Positions 1 to 9,142 are shown, numbered from the stretch's first letter. The stretch is DNA of 64,000 nt from Roseiarcus sp963749715 (GCA_963749715.1 CAVVNR010000012.1:248001-312000); one strand, 5' to 3'. Made by a program: numbers and translations. The notes: a model not told the origin generated them from the letters alone.

Positions 1-780
1 GCGGCCGGTGCGACCTCGGTCGCGGCCGAGACCGTCGACCCGGCCGGAACCTTTAGCCTGGCGGGCGCGAGCGCGCCCACGACCGACCCGGCCGGCACAT
101 ACAGCGGCGCGGGCGCGTCGGCGCCGACGCCGGCCGATCCCGGCACGTACATCGCCGCGGCCGGTGCGACCTCGGTCGCGGCCGAGACCGTCGACCCGGC
201 CGGAACCTTTAGCCCGGCGGGCGCGAGCGCGCCGACGACCGACGCGATGGGCACTTACAGCGGCGCGGGCGCGTCTCAGCCGACGCTGGCCGATCCCGGC
301 ACGTACATCGCCGCGGCCGGTGCGACCTCGGTCGCGGCCGAGACCGTCGACCCGGCCGGAACCTTTAGCCTGGCGGGCGCGAGCGCGCCCACGACCGACC
401 CGGCCGGCACATACAGCGGCGCGGGCGCGTCGGCGCCGACGCCGGCCGATCCCGGCACGTACATCGCCGCGGCCGGTGCGACCTCGGTCGCGGCCGAGAC
501 CGTGGACCCGGCCGGAACCTTTAGCCTGGCGGGCGCGAGCGCGCCGACGACCGACCCGGCCGGCACATACAGCGGCGCGGGCGCGTCTCAGCCAACGCTG
601 GCCGATCCCGGCACATATATCGCCGTGGCCGGTGCAACCTCGGTCGCGGCCGAGACCGTCGACCCGGCCGGCACATACAGCGCCGCCGGCGCGAGCGCTC
701 CGACGACCGACCCGGCCGGCACTTACAGCGGTCCCGGCGCGAGCGCGCCCATTCTCGCCGCCGCGGGAACCTATATTCCC
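1..780 (+). repeat. 156-bp in-frame tandem repeat (52 residues), about five copies
   Basis: The motif beginning gcggccggtgcgacctcggt recurs at positions 1, 157, 313 and 469, with a diverged copy at 625, giving an exact period of 156 bp. Each 52-residue unit contains three sub-repeats of 19, 16 and 17 residues: DPGTYIAAAGATSVAAETV, DPAGTFSLAGASAPTT and DPAGTYSGAGASAPTPA. Copies are nearly identical at the DNA level and diverge toward 600-930, which implies recent expansion of the left part. The array is cut by the window edge, so total copy number is unknown. Confidence 0.95.
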
Positions 781-3225
781 GTCACCGGGTCGACCTCGGC
801 GGCGGCCGAGATTGCCGACCCAGCCGGAACCTATAGCCTGGCGGGCGCGTCAGCTCCCATCACCGACCCGGGAGGAACCTACAGTGCGGCTGGCGCCAGC
901 GCCCCGACGACGGACCCGGCTGGCACATACAGCAGTCCGTACGCATTGAACCGCCTGTTTCTGGTGGCTGATAACACAACGCCGGGGACCAGCGTTCTCT
1001 CGTTCAACAGCGCGACGGCGGTGGCGAATTACTACGGCGCCACGAGTGTGCAAGCCTCCCTCGCGAACGAATACTTTGCCGGCTACAGCGGCACTTCTGC
1101 AACCATGCTCTTCACGCGCTACCAGCCCCTTGGAGGCGAAAGGCCGCATTTGATCGGGGCCAACATCAGCAACCTCACTCTCAGTCAGCTGCAAAGCATC
1201 AACGGCTCCCTCTCGATTACTTTCCAAGGATCCACAGATTCCGGATCGATCAATCTTTCGGGGGTTAGCAGTCTCTCGGCCGCGGCGTTTGCGATACAGA
1301 ACGCGCTGAATTCGAACTTGCCGGTCGAGGCCGTGACGGCAGGAAGTTCGATCACGCCCGTTTCTGTTTCCTTCAGCGGGTCCGTCAGGAACGATTACCT
1401 CCAAGTTACGTCACTCTCGTCGGGCGCCATTGAACTCGGCGCCCAGATTTCAGGACCGGGTATACTGGCAACGAGTGGCGAGATTATCAACCAATTGAAT
1501 GGAACGCCTGGCGGCGTCGGACTGTACGCGCTTTTCGGACCCGGAGGGAATATTTCAACGGAGACTATAACGGAGAGTTATGGGGTGCTCACTATCGGCT
1601 CCGTGACTTCCGGCGCTGTCGCAATCGGGCAGGAAGTTACCGGCGTTGGCGTTGCTGGGGTCACGGCGATCGACGACAACCTGAGCGGCAGCGGCCCAGG
1701 AAGCACCTGGGTTGTCAACAACGCGCAGACGGTCGCGGGCGAAAATATGACGATGAATGCGACACCGCTCGGCGTCGCCCTGGTATCCGTCGTTGGCGCG
1801 ACCGAAAATAGCGAGTATTTCAAGGTTCAGCCCAATGGAGATTTCGGCTACGATCACAATCCATCGTCTTTGAGCTACATGAGCGGCACGGCCGCGGCCG
1901 CGTTGGGTCTGACGCAAGGGTCTGGAGCCGTCGATTCAACGCCGGGCGGCGCATTGCCGTCGCCGTCGGCGTTCATGAGCAATCTGGTTCAGGACGAGAA
2001 CGGCGACTTCGATTCCTTTCAAATGTATGGAATAGTCCCGGAGGGCCCAGACGTTCAGGACAGTATGGCGGCTTGGGCCCAGTCGACTGATGGTCTCTAT
2101 GCCTTCTTAAGTCAGACCAACACCACCTCGCCGGCGGGATCGAGCTTGCCGACGACCGATCCAGCCGGCACATACAGCGCGGCGGGAGCCAGCGCGCCCA
2201 TTGTCGACCCAGCCGGCACATACAGCGCGGCGGGAGCAAGCGCCCCGACCTTGGCGGACCCGGGAACGTATATCCCGGTCACCGGGGCGACCTCCGTTGC
2301 GGCGGAGATTGTCGACTTGGCCGGCTCCTACAGCCTGGCGGGCGCAAGCGCGCCTACCCTTGCGCAGCCCGGATATTATGTGCCGACCGCCGGCGCGAGC
2401 AGCGAGACGCAGGACGATCCTGGCTATTACACGCCCTATGCGGGCGCGACCGCGGAGATCCTGGCGCTGGCGCCGGTCATATCGGGTACGATGGCGGGTC
2501 AAACCACCGCTTCCGGGCAGCCTGACACGCCGTTTGCTTCCGTCACGATCGCCGACCCGAACATCGATGCTTCGGACATTCTTTCGATCCAGCTAACCGA
2601 CGACGGCGGCATCCTCTCCGATGGCGCGGGTTTCAGCGGGCTTACGACCAGCGCGCCCGGCTTCTACAGCATTTCGGGGACTGCCGGCGCGATCGCCAGC
2701 GAACTCGACGCCCTTGTTTTTTCCCCGAGCGGCAACCCGGCGACGACGATCTTCACTCTGACCGACGCTTCCAGCGCGGGCGCGGACGCGGTCGACACGA
2801 ACACCACCGTGACGGTTTTGCCCGCCGATCCGGGCGCTGAACAGTCGGCGCTCGACCAGGCCGCCGGGACGGGATCGGACCAAATCTCGGGCGCTTCCAC
2901 GCTGGAGTTCGACGCAACCGTCCCGGCTGGCCAATCAGTTTATTTCACCGGCAGCGGCGGCGAGCTCGCGCTAAACGACCCGGCTGGGTTCGCCGGCTCG
3001 ATCGGCGGCTTCGACACGGCCGGAGGCGGATCGAACGACACGATCGAGGTCGCCGGGCCGTGGGTCTTCGCCGGCTTCGCGGAGAACGCGGCGGGCACGC
3101 AGGGAACCTTGGGATTCGCGAACGGAACCAGCCATTTCGGCCTTACCCTGCTCGGCGATTATGCCGCCGCCGACTTCGTCCATCGGGCCGGCCCGGGCGG
3201 AAGCACGCTGATAACCTACACGTGA
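1..3225 (+). CDS. Large secreted repeat protein with tail-sheath-like (DUF3383-like) domain, 5'-partial
   Basis: The frame is open from the first base, so the N-terminus lies outside the window. About 1,074 residues are visible. Residues ~1-300 are tandem repeats of DPAGTYSxAGASAPT-type units. Residues ~315-705 form a globular region with blocks typical of the DUF3383 tail-sheath-like family as I recall it: ATAVANYYG, EYFAGYSG, INGSLSITFQG followed by a SLSAAAFAIQNALN stretch, then GTAAAALGLTQGSGA and a DSMAAWAQS block. A second repeat patch follows (~712-823), then a cadherin/Ig-like stretch and a C-terminus ending LLGDYAAADF...STLITYT. Such endings are common on type-I-secreted rhizobial proteins, so export is inferred. 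No glycine-rich calcium-binding nonapeptides are visible. The two genes downstream share the central domain. The exact role is unknown; a surface or biofilm role is a guess. Confidence 0.8.
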   Translation, partial: AAGATSVAAETVDPAGTFSLAGASAPTTDPAGTYSGAGASAPTPADPGTYIAAAGATSVAAETVDPAGTFSPAGASAPTTDAMGTYSGAGASQPTLADPGTYIAAAGATSVAAETVDPAGTFSLAGASAPTTDPAGTYSGAGASAPTPADPGTYIAAAGATSVAAETVDPAGTFSLAGASAPTTDPAGTYSGAGASQPTLADPGTYIAVAGATSVAAETVDPAGTYSAAGASAPTTDPAGTYSGPGASAPILAAAGTYIPVTGSTSAAAEIADPAGTYSLAGASAPITDPGGTYSAAGASAPTTDPAGTYSSPYALNRLFLVADNTTPGTSVLSFNSATAVANYYGATSVQASLANEYFAGYSGTSATMLFTRYQPLGGERPHLIGANISNLTLSQLQSINGSLSITFQGSTDSGSINLSGVSSLSAAAFAIQNALNSNLPVEAVTAGSSITPVSVSFSGSVRNDYLQVTSLSSGAIELGAQISGPGILATSGEIINQLNGTPGGVGLYALFGPGGNISTETITESYGVLTIGSVTSGAVAIGQEVTGVGVAGVTAIDDNLSGSGPGSTWVVNNAQTVAGENMTMNATPLGVALVSVVGATENSEYFKVQPNGDFGYDHNPSSLSYMSGTAAAALGLTQGSGAVDSTPGGALPSPSAFMSNLVQDENGDFDSFQMYGIVPEGPDVQDSMAAWAQSTDGLYAFLSQTNTTSPAGSSLPTTDPAGTYSAAGASAPIVDPAGTYSAAGASAPTLADPGTYIPVTGATSVAAEIVDLAGSYSLAGASAPTLAQPGYYVPTAGASSETQDDPGYYTPYAGATAEILALAPVISGTMAGQTTASGQPDTPFASVTIADPNIDASDILSIQLTDDGGILSDGAGFSGLTTSAPGFYSISGTAGAIASELDALVFSPSGNPATTIFTLTDASSAGADAVDTNTTVTVLPADPGAEQSALDQAAGTGSDQISGASTLEFDATVPAGQSVYFTGSGGELALNDPAGFAGSIGGFDTAGGGSNDTIEVAGPWVFAGFAENAAGTQGTLGFANGTSHFGLTLLGDYAAADFVHRAGPGGSTLITYT
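2134..2470 (+). repeat. Second block of diverged DPxGTY repeats
   Basis: After the globular domain of the same protein the repeat style resumes in diverged form: DPAGTYSAAGASAP twice, DPGTYIPVTGATS, a DLAGSYSLAGASAP variant, then QPGYYVPTAGASS and DPGYYTPYAGATA. The units are less conserved than the 156-bp array upstream. They look like older copies flanking the sheath-like domain on its C-terminal side. Confidence 0.85.
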
Positions 3226-3374
3226 GGCAGGCCGCGCCTCGAGATCGCGCTGCGGTCGGTGCAGCGAGTAAGGCGCGGACGGCTTGGGGTCCGGCGAAGG
3301 GAGGTCAGCGGCCGAACCGACCGGCCTCGCGCAGCGCCGGCGGGTGATCCGGCGCGACCCGATAGACCTTCCAT

Positions 3375-5234
3375 TCATTGTACGAATGGGAAATCAACAA
3401 TAGGAATTGGTATTGTCTTGTTAAAGCACTCAGGAAGGAAGCGCGGCCATTGGCCAGGCTGATTCTGCGAAAACGCGACCAAAGCGGGATATTCGCGATA
3501 GGACAGCGACGGCCCCCCAGGAAAATTGAAAAAGCTTTCCGGAAACCTGCAATTCTGACCGCCCGTATAGTAGCTTCCAAAACCGGGATAGGGATTTCCA
3601 GTGACCGCCATAACTGCCGGGATCAGCGTGTTCTTAAACCAATTGCCGAGCGGACGGGGGATGGTCAACCCGTTGGCTGAGAGATCGCTGCCGGACCCTG
3701 CTGTCAGACGCCCTTGGGCAGCAACGGTTCCGGGAGGGATGTCGACCATGTAAGCGATTGGGGATTCCTCCGGAAGTGAGTAATTGCTTCCCGATACCTG
3801 CGTCTGAACAAAGGAGGTTACAGTAATTGTATCTCCGCTTTGGACGCCGCCGCCACTGACACTTTGGGAGAGGGTGATAGTGCTGGCGTCGAATGACTGA
3901 ACGGTCGTGCCCGAGGGCATTGCCGCGTTTGTCGAATCCGTGATGGGCTGCCCATCGACGACGCCAATCGGCGTCCCACCGCTGCCGAATTGAAGGATGG
4001 TCCCGGATGTCGTAGCCGCTGTCGCGGTCGCTACAATCGTACTGACGTGTCTAACAACGTTTGAAATCGAAGGCGTCAAGGTGATCGTCTGAGTTCCAGT
4101 GCAAGCGGCCGGCGCGCAATTTCCCACTATGCCTGCGCCAGCCGAAACAACCCAAGTGCTCCCGGCACACTTGCCGGGAACGGTCGCGTCGCAATAAAAG
4201 CCTTGCGTCATTCCACTACAGGCTGCGGGGTTTGAACTGCATGACGCGCCGCCCGTGAGATTTCCTGTGATGTTCTGCTTATTCCCGGTAAGATTCGATC
4301 CTTGCAACTGCAGTCCCGTGCGGATGCAGGCTGTCGGATTTGGGGCCGTGCCGCAGTTTGTCCCACTCGACAGAGCGCCAACGGTGAGAATCTGATAATA
4401 GGCGACCATGATCTCTGGAGGGGTCGGTCCGGTGGGGTAATTGAGATTGCCGCCCCGCGACAGATAGGACGCTTGAAATCCGGCCTCGGTGGGGTTTTGC
4501 CCATCCGTCTGATTTTCATAAGAGAAACCGATTGACTGGTCCGGTACAGTCTCAACCATGTAACCGGGATTTGCGCCTCCGATGCATTGAGTAGAGTTGA
4601 TAGAGCTTGGGGGGTTATTCGCGGGAGCGTCACAAAATAACGAGCCCAGTGGAATTCCGCCGGTCGGAAGCCCCGAGGAGATGGCGAAGGTGGATCCGTA
4701 AGGAAGCCCGGTGACACTGACGCTCTTTGGACTGACATAACTGTTGCTTACCGTCGCCAGCGTTGGAAGGGCCGCCGCGATAGCAGTCTCAATCCGCGAA
4801 TTGTATGTGGCGAGCGATGGATTGTCCGTCAGATTGACCGAACCCGTCGTGATCGGCTGGCCCTCATAGACAATCGTGAAGGCCCCCGAGCCGGAGAAAG
4901 TCGCCACATTGTTGTTGCCGCTATCCAAGTGCCCCCGGCATTCAATCGAAACGCAAAAACGCACAAAAATCAGGGTCGGCGTACAAGTAAGGACGCTCGA
5001 CCCGGCAAAAAACTGTCTTGCGTATGCGTATTCGTGGCTAGGATTTCCAAAACGTGCTGCAACGGCCGCCGCGGAGGTAAAGACATACGTCGATTGAGCC
5101 TCGCTGGGCGTGTCATTGGGGCCGCTCAGAAACACTCGGGTGCAGGCGACTTGAGCGGGCAGCCCTGGATTACCCTGCGCGAGCGCCGGCGCAACGGCAC
5201 AAAGAAACAGGACGAGAGCGCAAATAAGGCGCAT
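3375..5234 (-). CDS. Secreted protein with tail-sheath-like (DUF3383-like) domain
   Basis: This is a 619-residue protein with a clean Sec signal peptide (MRLICALVLFLCAVAPALA, cleavage near residue 20). Downstream it repeats the domain of its neighbours: AAAVAARFGNPSHEYAYA followed by RQFFAG (~54-77), SGAFTIVYEGQP with a SVNLTDNPSLATYNSRIETA-like stretch, and a YYQILTVGALSSG block. Six or more cysteines are present in the middle part, fitting an exported, disulfide-bonded protein. The start is set by a GGAGGG ribosome site about 8 bases before the ATG. The gene converges on the large repeat protein to its left. It has no DPxGTY repeats and no type-I-like C-terminus, so the paralogues probably use different export routes. 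Function unknown. Confidence 0.75.
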   Translation of the reverse strand: MRLICALVLFLCAVAPALAQGNPGLPAQVACTRVFLSGPNDTPSEAQSTYVFTSAAAVAARFGNPSHEYAYARQFFAGSSVLTCTPTLIFVRFCVSIECRGHLDSGNNNVATFSGSGAFTIVYEGQPITTGSVNLTDNPSLATYNSRIETAIAAALPTLATVSNSYVSPKSVSVTGLPYGSTFAISSGLPTGGIPLGSLFCDAPANNPPSSINSTQCIGGANPGYMVETVPDQSIGFSYENQTDGQNPTEAGFQASYLSRGGNLNYPTGPTPPEIMVAYYQILTVGALSSGTNCGTAPNPTACIRTGLQLQGSNLTGNKQNITGNLTGGASCSSNPAACSGMTQGFYCDATVPGKCAGSTWVVSAGAGIVGNCAPAACTGTQTITLTPSISNVVRHVSTIVATATAATTSGTILQFGSGGTPIGVVDGQPITDSTNAAMPSGTTVQSFDASTITLSQSVSGGGVQSGDTITVTSFVQTQVSGSNYSLPEESPIAYMVDIPPGTVAAQGRLTAGSGSDLSANGLTIPRPLGNWFKNTLIPAVMAVTGNPYPGFGSYYTGGQNCRFPESFFNFPGGPSLSYREYPALVAFSQNQPGQWPRFLPECFNKTIPIPIVDFPFVQ

Positions 5235-5639
5235 TTACCAACCCTCCACTGCGCGGACCGCGCCGCCTCCGCTGGTTCCCACGGAGCCGTCCGCGCCGCG
5301 CTGCGCTGCTCGGCAGGTTCCCCGATCTCGCCGACAATCATGGCCTTCATCCGCGCGCCGCTCGCGGAGGGCGTAAAACCGCCGAGCGAGGCGGTGAACG
5401 CGCCGGCGCCCTGCGCAACTGACATTCGCGGATCGCCCCAGGTCCGAGTTATGATCTCCCGGCTTCACGCTTTTGACAAGTCGTCCGGCAGGATGTCGCG
5501 AGCTATCCTTGAAGGGGCCGACAGTCGCCTTCTCAAACTTTTTCCTGATCACGCGGCAACGTCAGCCAACTTCAGGGGTCAGTAGGGCATGGGCGCGGTC
5601 CTGAGCGCCACGGAGGCGAGACGTTAAATCATGGCGCTG
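5235..5639. other. Intergenic stretch, no gene assigned
   Basis: About 400 bases upstream of the minus-strand secreted protein. A 99-codon minus frame (5126-5425) overlaps that gene's start and matches nothing I recognise. The rest lacks coherent coding signal. Confidence 0.5.
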
Positions 5640-5776
5640 AGATCGTATCTGCGGTTGAACCGACATTCGAGCTCCGCGTGGCGAGCGCCGCCACGAACGG
5701 CGTCTTGCCCTTGGCCCCCTTTCCGCGCCGGCCAGGACGAGCGCGCCGCTGATCTATAGGCGTCGTCCATTTGCAT
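5640..5776 (-). pseudogene. Decayed IS1595-type transposase fragment (left copy)
   Basis: On the minus strand the peptide MDDAY appears, followed one frame away by GRRGKGAKGKTPFVAALAT. In IS1595-family transposases the order (M/V)DDAYxGG...GKxGKTPFVAAVxTT is a signature of the catalytic core, so this is a short frameshifted scrap of such a gene. A 35-bp segment inside it (5686-5720) is identical to 7375-7409 on the far side of the next gene. Confidence 0.7.
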
Positions 5777-5796
5777 ACCATCGCCCTGAGGCAACC

Positions 5797-7230
5797 ATGA
5801 TCGCACGCAGTTTCGCTCTGATCGCACCGCTCGTTTTTGCTGGCGCAGCCTTCGCCGATCAACCTGGTGGCGACAACCGAGTCTTCTCGCGCCTCTATCT
5901 CGAAGAGAATAATCAGCAGACGCCGCTCCATGAGGTCTGGTCATTCACGGATCCGAGGGACGTCTGCAACCGATACGGATCGCGCGATGTCGCCTGCAAG
6001 TTCGCCGCCCAGTTCTACGCCGGCTGGTCTGGCCGATCTCGAGCGGTGATGAATTTCACGCGATTCCCCGCCGAGCCCGGCCGAGCGCACTTGTACGGAG
6101 CCGACCGGAGCACGCTCATGCCAAGGCAATTGAGGGCGATTGGTGGGACACTCAACATCGTCAGCGACGGAGCGACATTCTCGGCGAACATTGACCTTTC
6201 ATCAGCGAGGGGATTCATCAACGCAGGCGCCATAATGCAGTCCACATTGAACGCTTCGCAGCCGACAGTTGGGAGTTTGACGACCAGCTCGATTGCGCCC
6301 GTCACGATCACAGCGACGGCCTCGATTAACGAGCGGGAAAATTGGATGTTGGTGGCTGCGCCGAGCGGCACGATCTATCCCTATGCAATGGTCTGTGGTG
6401 GCGATGGCCCAGCTTCGAATCCCTGCCAGTATGCCAGCCCAGATTTCATCGGCCAGATTACCACACCAATTCCGTGGGAGCCGGGAAACTCAACCACCGG
6501 AGGTCCAGGCTATTACGCACTTGTGCTGCCAGCGCTGGCAATTCGTCGGACTTTATGCCCAGCCATCAATTGTATGGATCTACCGATCTCGGTCTCCTAC
6601 GGCATCCTGACCGTTGGTCAGCAAACTTCCGGAACAATCGCCACTGGGCAGCAGATTAAGGCGCCGTCAATTCCCGCTGACACCTTCGTCGAATATTGCG
6701 TTTCCGGCTGCCGCAGCGACCGCGCGATTTGGGTAGTCAATCAGGCGATTTCGGTCTCGCCCGAGAACATGACGCTGTTCGCCGCTCCACTCGCGGTGGC
6801 CTGGGTCACCCGCACGAACGATAATACCGGCATTACGTGGGGCCGCTGGGAAATTCAGCACAATCAGTACGCAGGTTACATTTCGACCATCGGCGGCTTT
6901 GCGACGGGGACGGCGGCAGACGCGCTCGGCCTCGCACGAGGCTCGGTCGGCACGCAGGATATCCCATACGACCATGCCCTTGTTTCGTCGCCGGGCGGAT
7001 TTGTCGCGGACCCCGGACAATGGCTGACAGACTTCCGCCACACCAGGTTTGCCGAGTGGGAGTCGTGTCAGACAACTTTTCGTGGGCCGCCCGGACTTAA
7101 GGAGACGGTGGAGCGGTGGGCGCAAGCAAACTTGCCTATCCAATGCCCCGCCTCGTGGGACGTCACCGGCACGCCTCCAGTCGTTGAATTCGCGCCGCGG
7201 CCTGCGCCGCGCGCGAACACGCTGCAGTAG
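5797..7230 (+). CDS. Secreted protein with tail-sheath-like (DUF3383-like) domain
   Basis: A 477-residue protein with a Sec signal peptide (residues 1-20, ending GAAFA). The body follows the shared domain plan: PRDVCNRYGSRDVACKFAAQ then FYAGWSG (~52-78), IGGTLNIVSDG with IDLSSARGF (~115-135), SYGILTVGQQTSG (~266), IWVVNQA (~308), GTAADALGLARGS (~369) and a C-terminal ETVERWAQA block. These blocks line up with the large repeat protein (YGVLTIGSVTSG, WVVNNA, GTAAAALGL). Cysteine pairs are frequent. The gene sits between two IS1595 scraps, which suggests a mobile or recombining locus. Function unknown; exported location is well supported. Confidence 0.8.
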   Translation: MIARSFALIAPLVFAGAAFADQPGGDNRVFSRLYLEENNQQTPLHEVWSFTDPRDVCNRYGSRDVACKFAAQFYAGWSGRSRAVMNFTRFPAEPGRAHLYGADRSTLMPRQLRAIGGTLNIVSDGATFSANIDLSSARGFINAGAIMQSTLNASQPTVGSLTTSSIAPVTITATASINERENWMLVAAPSGTIYPYAMVCGGDGPASNPCQYASPDFIGQITTPIPWEPGNSTTGGPGYYALVLPALAIRRTLCPAINCMDLPISVSYGILTVGQQTSGTIATGQQIKAPSIPADTFVEYCVSGCRSDRAIWVVNQAISVSPENMTLFAAPLAVAWVTRTNDNTGITWGRWEIQHNQYAGYISTIGGFATGTAADALGLARGSVGTQDIPYDHALVSSPGGFVADPGQWLTDFRHTRFAEWESCQTTFRGPPGLKETVERWAQANLPIQCPASWDVTGTPPVVEFAPRPAPRANTLQ

Positions 7231-7239
7231 CTGGCGCAA

Positions 7240-7261
7240 GGCCCGCCTGCTTTTGCGGGCC
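7240..7261 (+). terminator. Hairpin after the sheath-like gene
   Basis: Seven-base-pair stem ggcccgc/gcgggcc with an eight-base loop, nine bases after the stop codon. No T-run follows, so it may be a weak or Rho-assisted terminator. Confidence 0.4.
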
Positions 7262-7411
7262 GTCAACCGCAACCGCAACTGTGTGGCGGCGAGCTTGCGG
7301 ATTGCCACCAGGCTGAGCGTTTTGACAGGCCGCAGAATGATCTGATCGGGTTTTCCATCTTCCGTTGTGACGACCGCCGCCACGAACGGCGTCTTGCCCT
7401 TGGCCCCCTGC
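7262..7411 (-). pseudogene. Decayed IS1595-type transposase fragment (right copy)
   Basis: The minus strand reads GAKGKTPFVAAVVTTEDGKP followed by DQIILRPVKTLSLVAIRKLA, which is the internal portion of an IS1595-family transposase. Both ends of the gene are missing and no terminal repeats were found. It shares a perfect 35-bp segment with the scrap at 5640-5776. Confidence 0.75.
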
Positions 7412-7966
7412 TCGCGTTGCGCTCGAGCATGACTTGCGCTCCAAGCTGACGCAAGCGCGCGTAATCAGGAACTTTTTTGCGCAATTGCTTTTCGAAAATC
7501 AGAACCCGTGCTATGACGATGGTGAGGTCGTCCAACCGAAGCCTCGCCGCGGCCGAGAAAGCTGAAAAAAGGAGCAAGCGATAAGTTCCCCCCGAGGTAG
7601 GCGCAACCCCTTGAAAAGGTCCAAATCGCGGAAGGAGCAAGCTTGTATCTTCCTTCCCTTTCCTTGAATTCTTGCTTCCCGGAGGCTTTGAAAACATTTC
7701 CGCGGGACTCGGAAGACACGTCCGCGGCTTGGAAAATATTTCATCGGAAGTGAACCGCTAAAAATGCGCGGCGCGCGATCGCTCGCGAGGCCACGGCGCT
7801 CCGGCGAGACGCGCCTCGAGCATGTCGAACGATGACCGTGGCGCCGCTGTCAAGCGAGTCATTCTCTAGGATCGGGGAGGAGATTCATGCCAGGTTCAAT
7901 TCATCGCTCGGGCGCTTTCGCGCGGCGCGCCGACAATGCGGTCAAAGCTCATCGGTTCGCGGTCAG
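7412..7966. other. Intergenic stretch with short direct repeats
   Basis: No gene is recognised. Two short near-repeats occur: ggagcaagc (near 7572 and 7635) and gaaaacatttcc/gaaaatatttca (about 42 bases apart, 7690-7745). The last 135 bases are an in-frame extension of the next gene's frame and may be 5' leader rather than coding. Confidence 0.4.
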
Positions 7967-9142
7967 ATGAACCCGGACGCGTTGCAACGCCGAGGTTATA
8001 GCGTCGCGGCGCTGCGGGCGCTGGCCGAGAAGCGGCTGCCGCGCATGCTGTTCGACATGGTCGACGGCGCGGCCGGCGATGAGATCACCATGCGCGCCAA
8101 CGAGGCGGCGCTGGCCGCGATCGAGCTCGCGCCGAAGCTGCTCGACGGCGCGCCGACCCGCGACCAGTCGGTCGAGCTCTATGGCGCGAAGCTCCGCTCG
8201 CCGGTCATCATCGGCCCGACCGGGCTCGCAGGCTTGTTGTGGCCGCACGCCGAACTGGCCGCGGCCCGCGCGGCGGCGCGGTTCGGAACCATCTACTGCG
8301 TAAGCCACGCCTCGACCGCGACCATCGAGGAGATCGGCGCGGCGACGCCCCGGCCGAAATGGATGCAGGTGTTTCTCTACAAGGATCGCGGCCTCACCGC
8401 GGAATTCGCGGCGCGCGCGGCGGCGGCCGGCTACAGGGCGCTCATCCTCACCGTCGACAACCAGGTGCTGGCGGGCCGCGACCGCGACGCCCGCAACGGC
8501 ATGACGTTTCCGCTGCGCTGGGGCCCGCACAGCATGCTCGACTTCCTGAGTAGGCCCGGCTGGCTCATGCGCATGGCGCAAACGCCGTCGCCGACGTTCG
8601 TCAATTACGGCAAGCGGACTTCGATCGTCGCCTTTGGCGCGCTGATGGCCGAGCAGCTTGACCCCGCGGTCGGCTGGGGCGACGTCGACCGCTTGCGCAG
8701 GCAATGGCATGGCCCGCTGTTGATCAAGGGCCTCCTGCATCCGGACGACGCGCGCGAAGCGATCGGGCGCGGGGCCGACGGAATCATCGTGTCCAATCAC
8801 GGCGGCCGCCAGCTCGACGGCGCGGTCGCCTCGATCCGGGCGCTGCCTGGCGTGGTCGAGGCGGTCGGCGGACGGGCGCCGGTCCTGATCGACGGCGGCT
8901 TCCGCCGCGGCGTCGACGTCGTCAAGGCGCTGGCGCTCGGCGCGCGCGCGGTCATGATCGGCCGCCCCCACCTCTGGGGCGTCGCCTGCGCCGGCGAGGA
9001 AGGAGTTTTCTGGGTGCTCGAGCTCTTCCGGCGCGAGATCGATCGCACCCTCGCCCTCGGCGGCTGGGACGGCCTCGCAAGGCTCGACCCGAGCATCTTC
9101 TTTCGCCCGGACCCAGGCGGCGCCGAGCGCGCGGCGAACTAA
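7967..9142 (+). CDS. FMN-dependent alpha-hydroxy-acid oxidase/dehydrogenase
   Basis: Member of the glycolate oxidase / L-lactate dehydrogenase (LldD) family, which oxidises 2-hydroxy acids to 2-oxo acids with FMN. Seen: the family opening (ALRALAEKRLPRMLFDMVDG), the catalytic-histidine motif SNHGGRQLDG (~274) and the phosphate-binding DGGFRRGVDVVKALALG with GARAVMIGRP. Length (391 residues) is normal. The frame is open back to 7832, but the ATG at 7967 (MNPDALQRRGYS) matches the family N-terminus; neither site has a strong ribosome site. The substrate (lactate, glycolate or mandelate) cannot be told from sequence. It stands alone with no recognisable partner genes. Confidence 0.88.
   Translation: MNPDALQRRGYSVAALRALAEKRLPRMLFDMVDGAAGDEITMRANEAALAAIELAPKLLDGAPTRDQSVELYGAKLRSPVIIGPTGLAGLLWPHAELAAARAAARFGTIYCVSHASTATIEEIGAATPRPKWMQVFLYKDRGLTAEFAARAAAAGYRALILTVDNQVLAGRDRDARNGMTFPLRWGPHSMLDFLSRPGWLMRMAQTPSPTFVNYGKRTSIVAFGALMAEQLDPAVGWGDVDRLRRQWHGPLLIKGLLHPDDAREAIGRGADGIIVSNHGGRQLDGAVASIRALPGVVEAVGGRAPVLIDGGFRRGVDVVKALALGARAVMIGRPHLWGVACAGEEGVFWVLELFRREIDRTLALGGWDGLARLDPSIFFRPDPGGAERAAN

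Noticed and set aside
1..780. Regular repeats that could suggest a CRISPR array
   Set aside because: The period is 156 bp with no unique spacers and the whole array is an in-frame coding repeat.
8..949. 313-codon open frame of Arg/Pro-rich protein overlapping the repeat array
   Set aside because: It is the +1 shadow of the 156-bp repeat; its composition (RPRSRPRP) follows the repeat's codon pattern and has no start signal or domain.
1..7230. A complete phage tail or contractile injection system
   Set aside because: Only sheath-like domains are present; no tube, baseplate, tape-measure, ATPase or lysis genes lie nearby, and the proteins have export signals.
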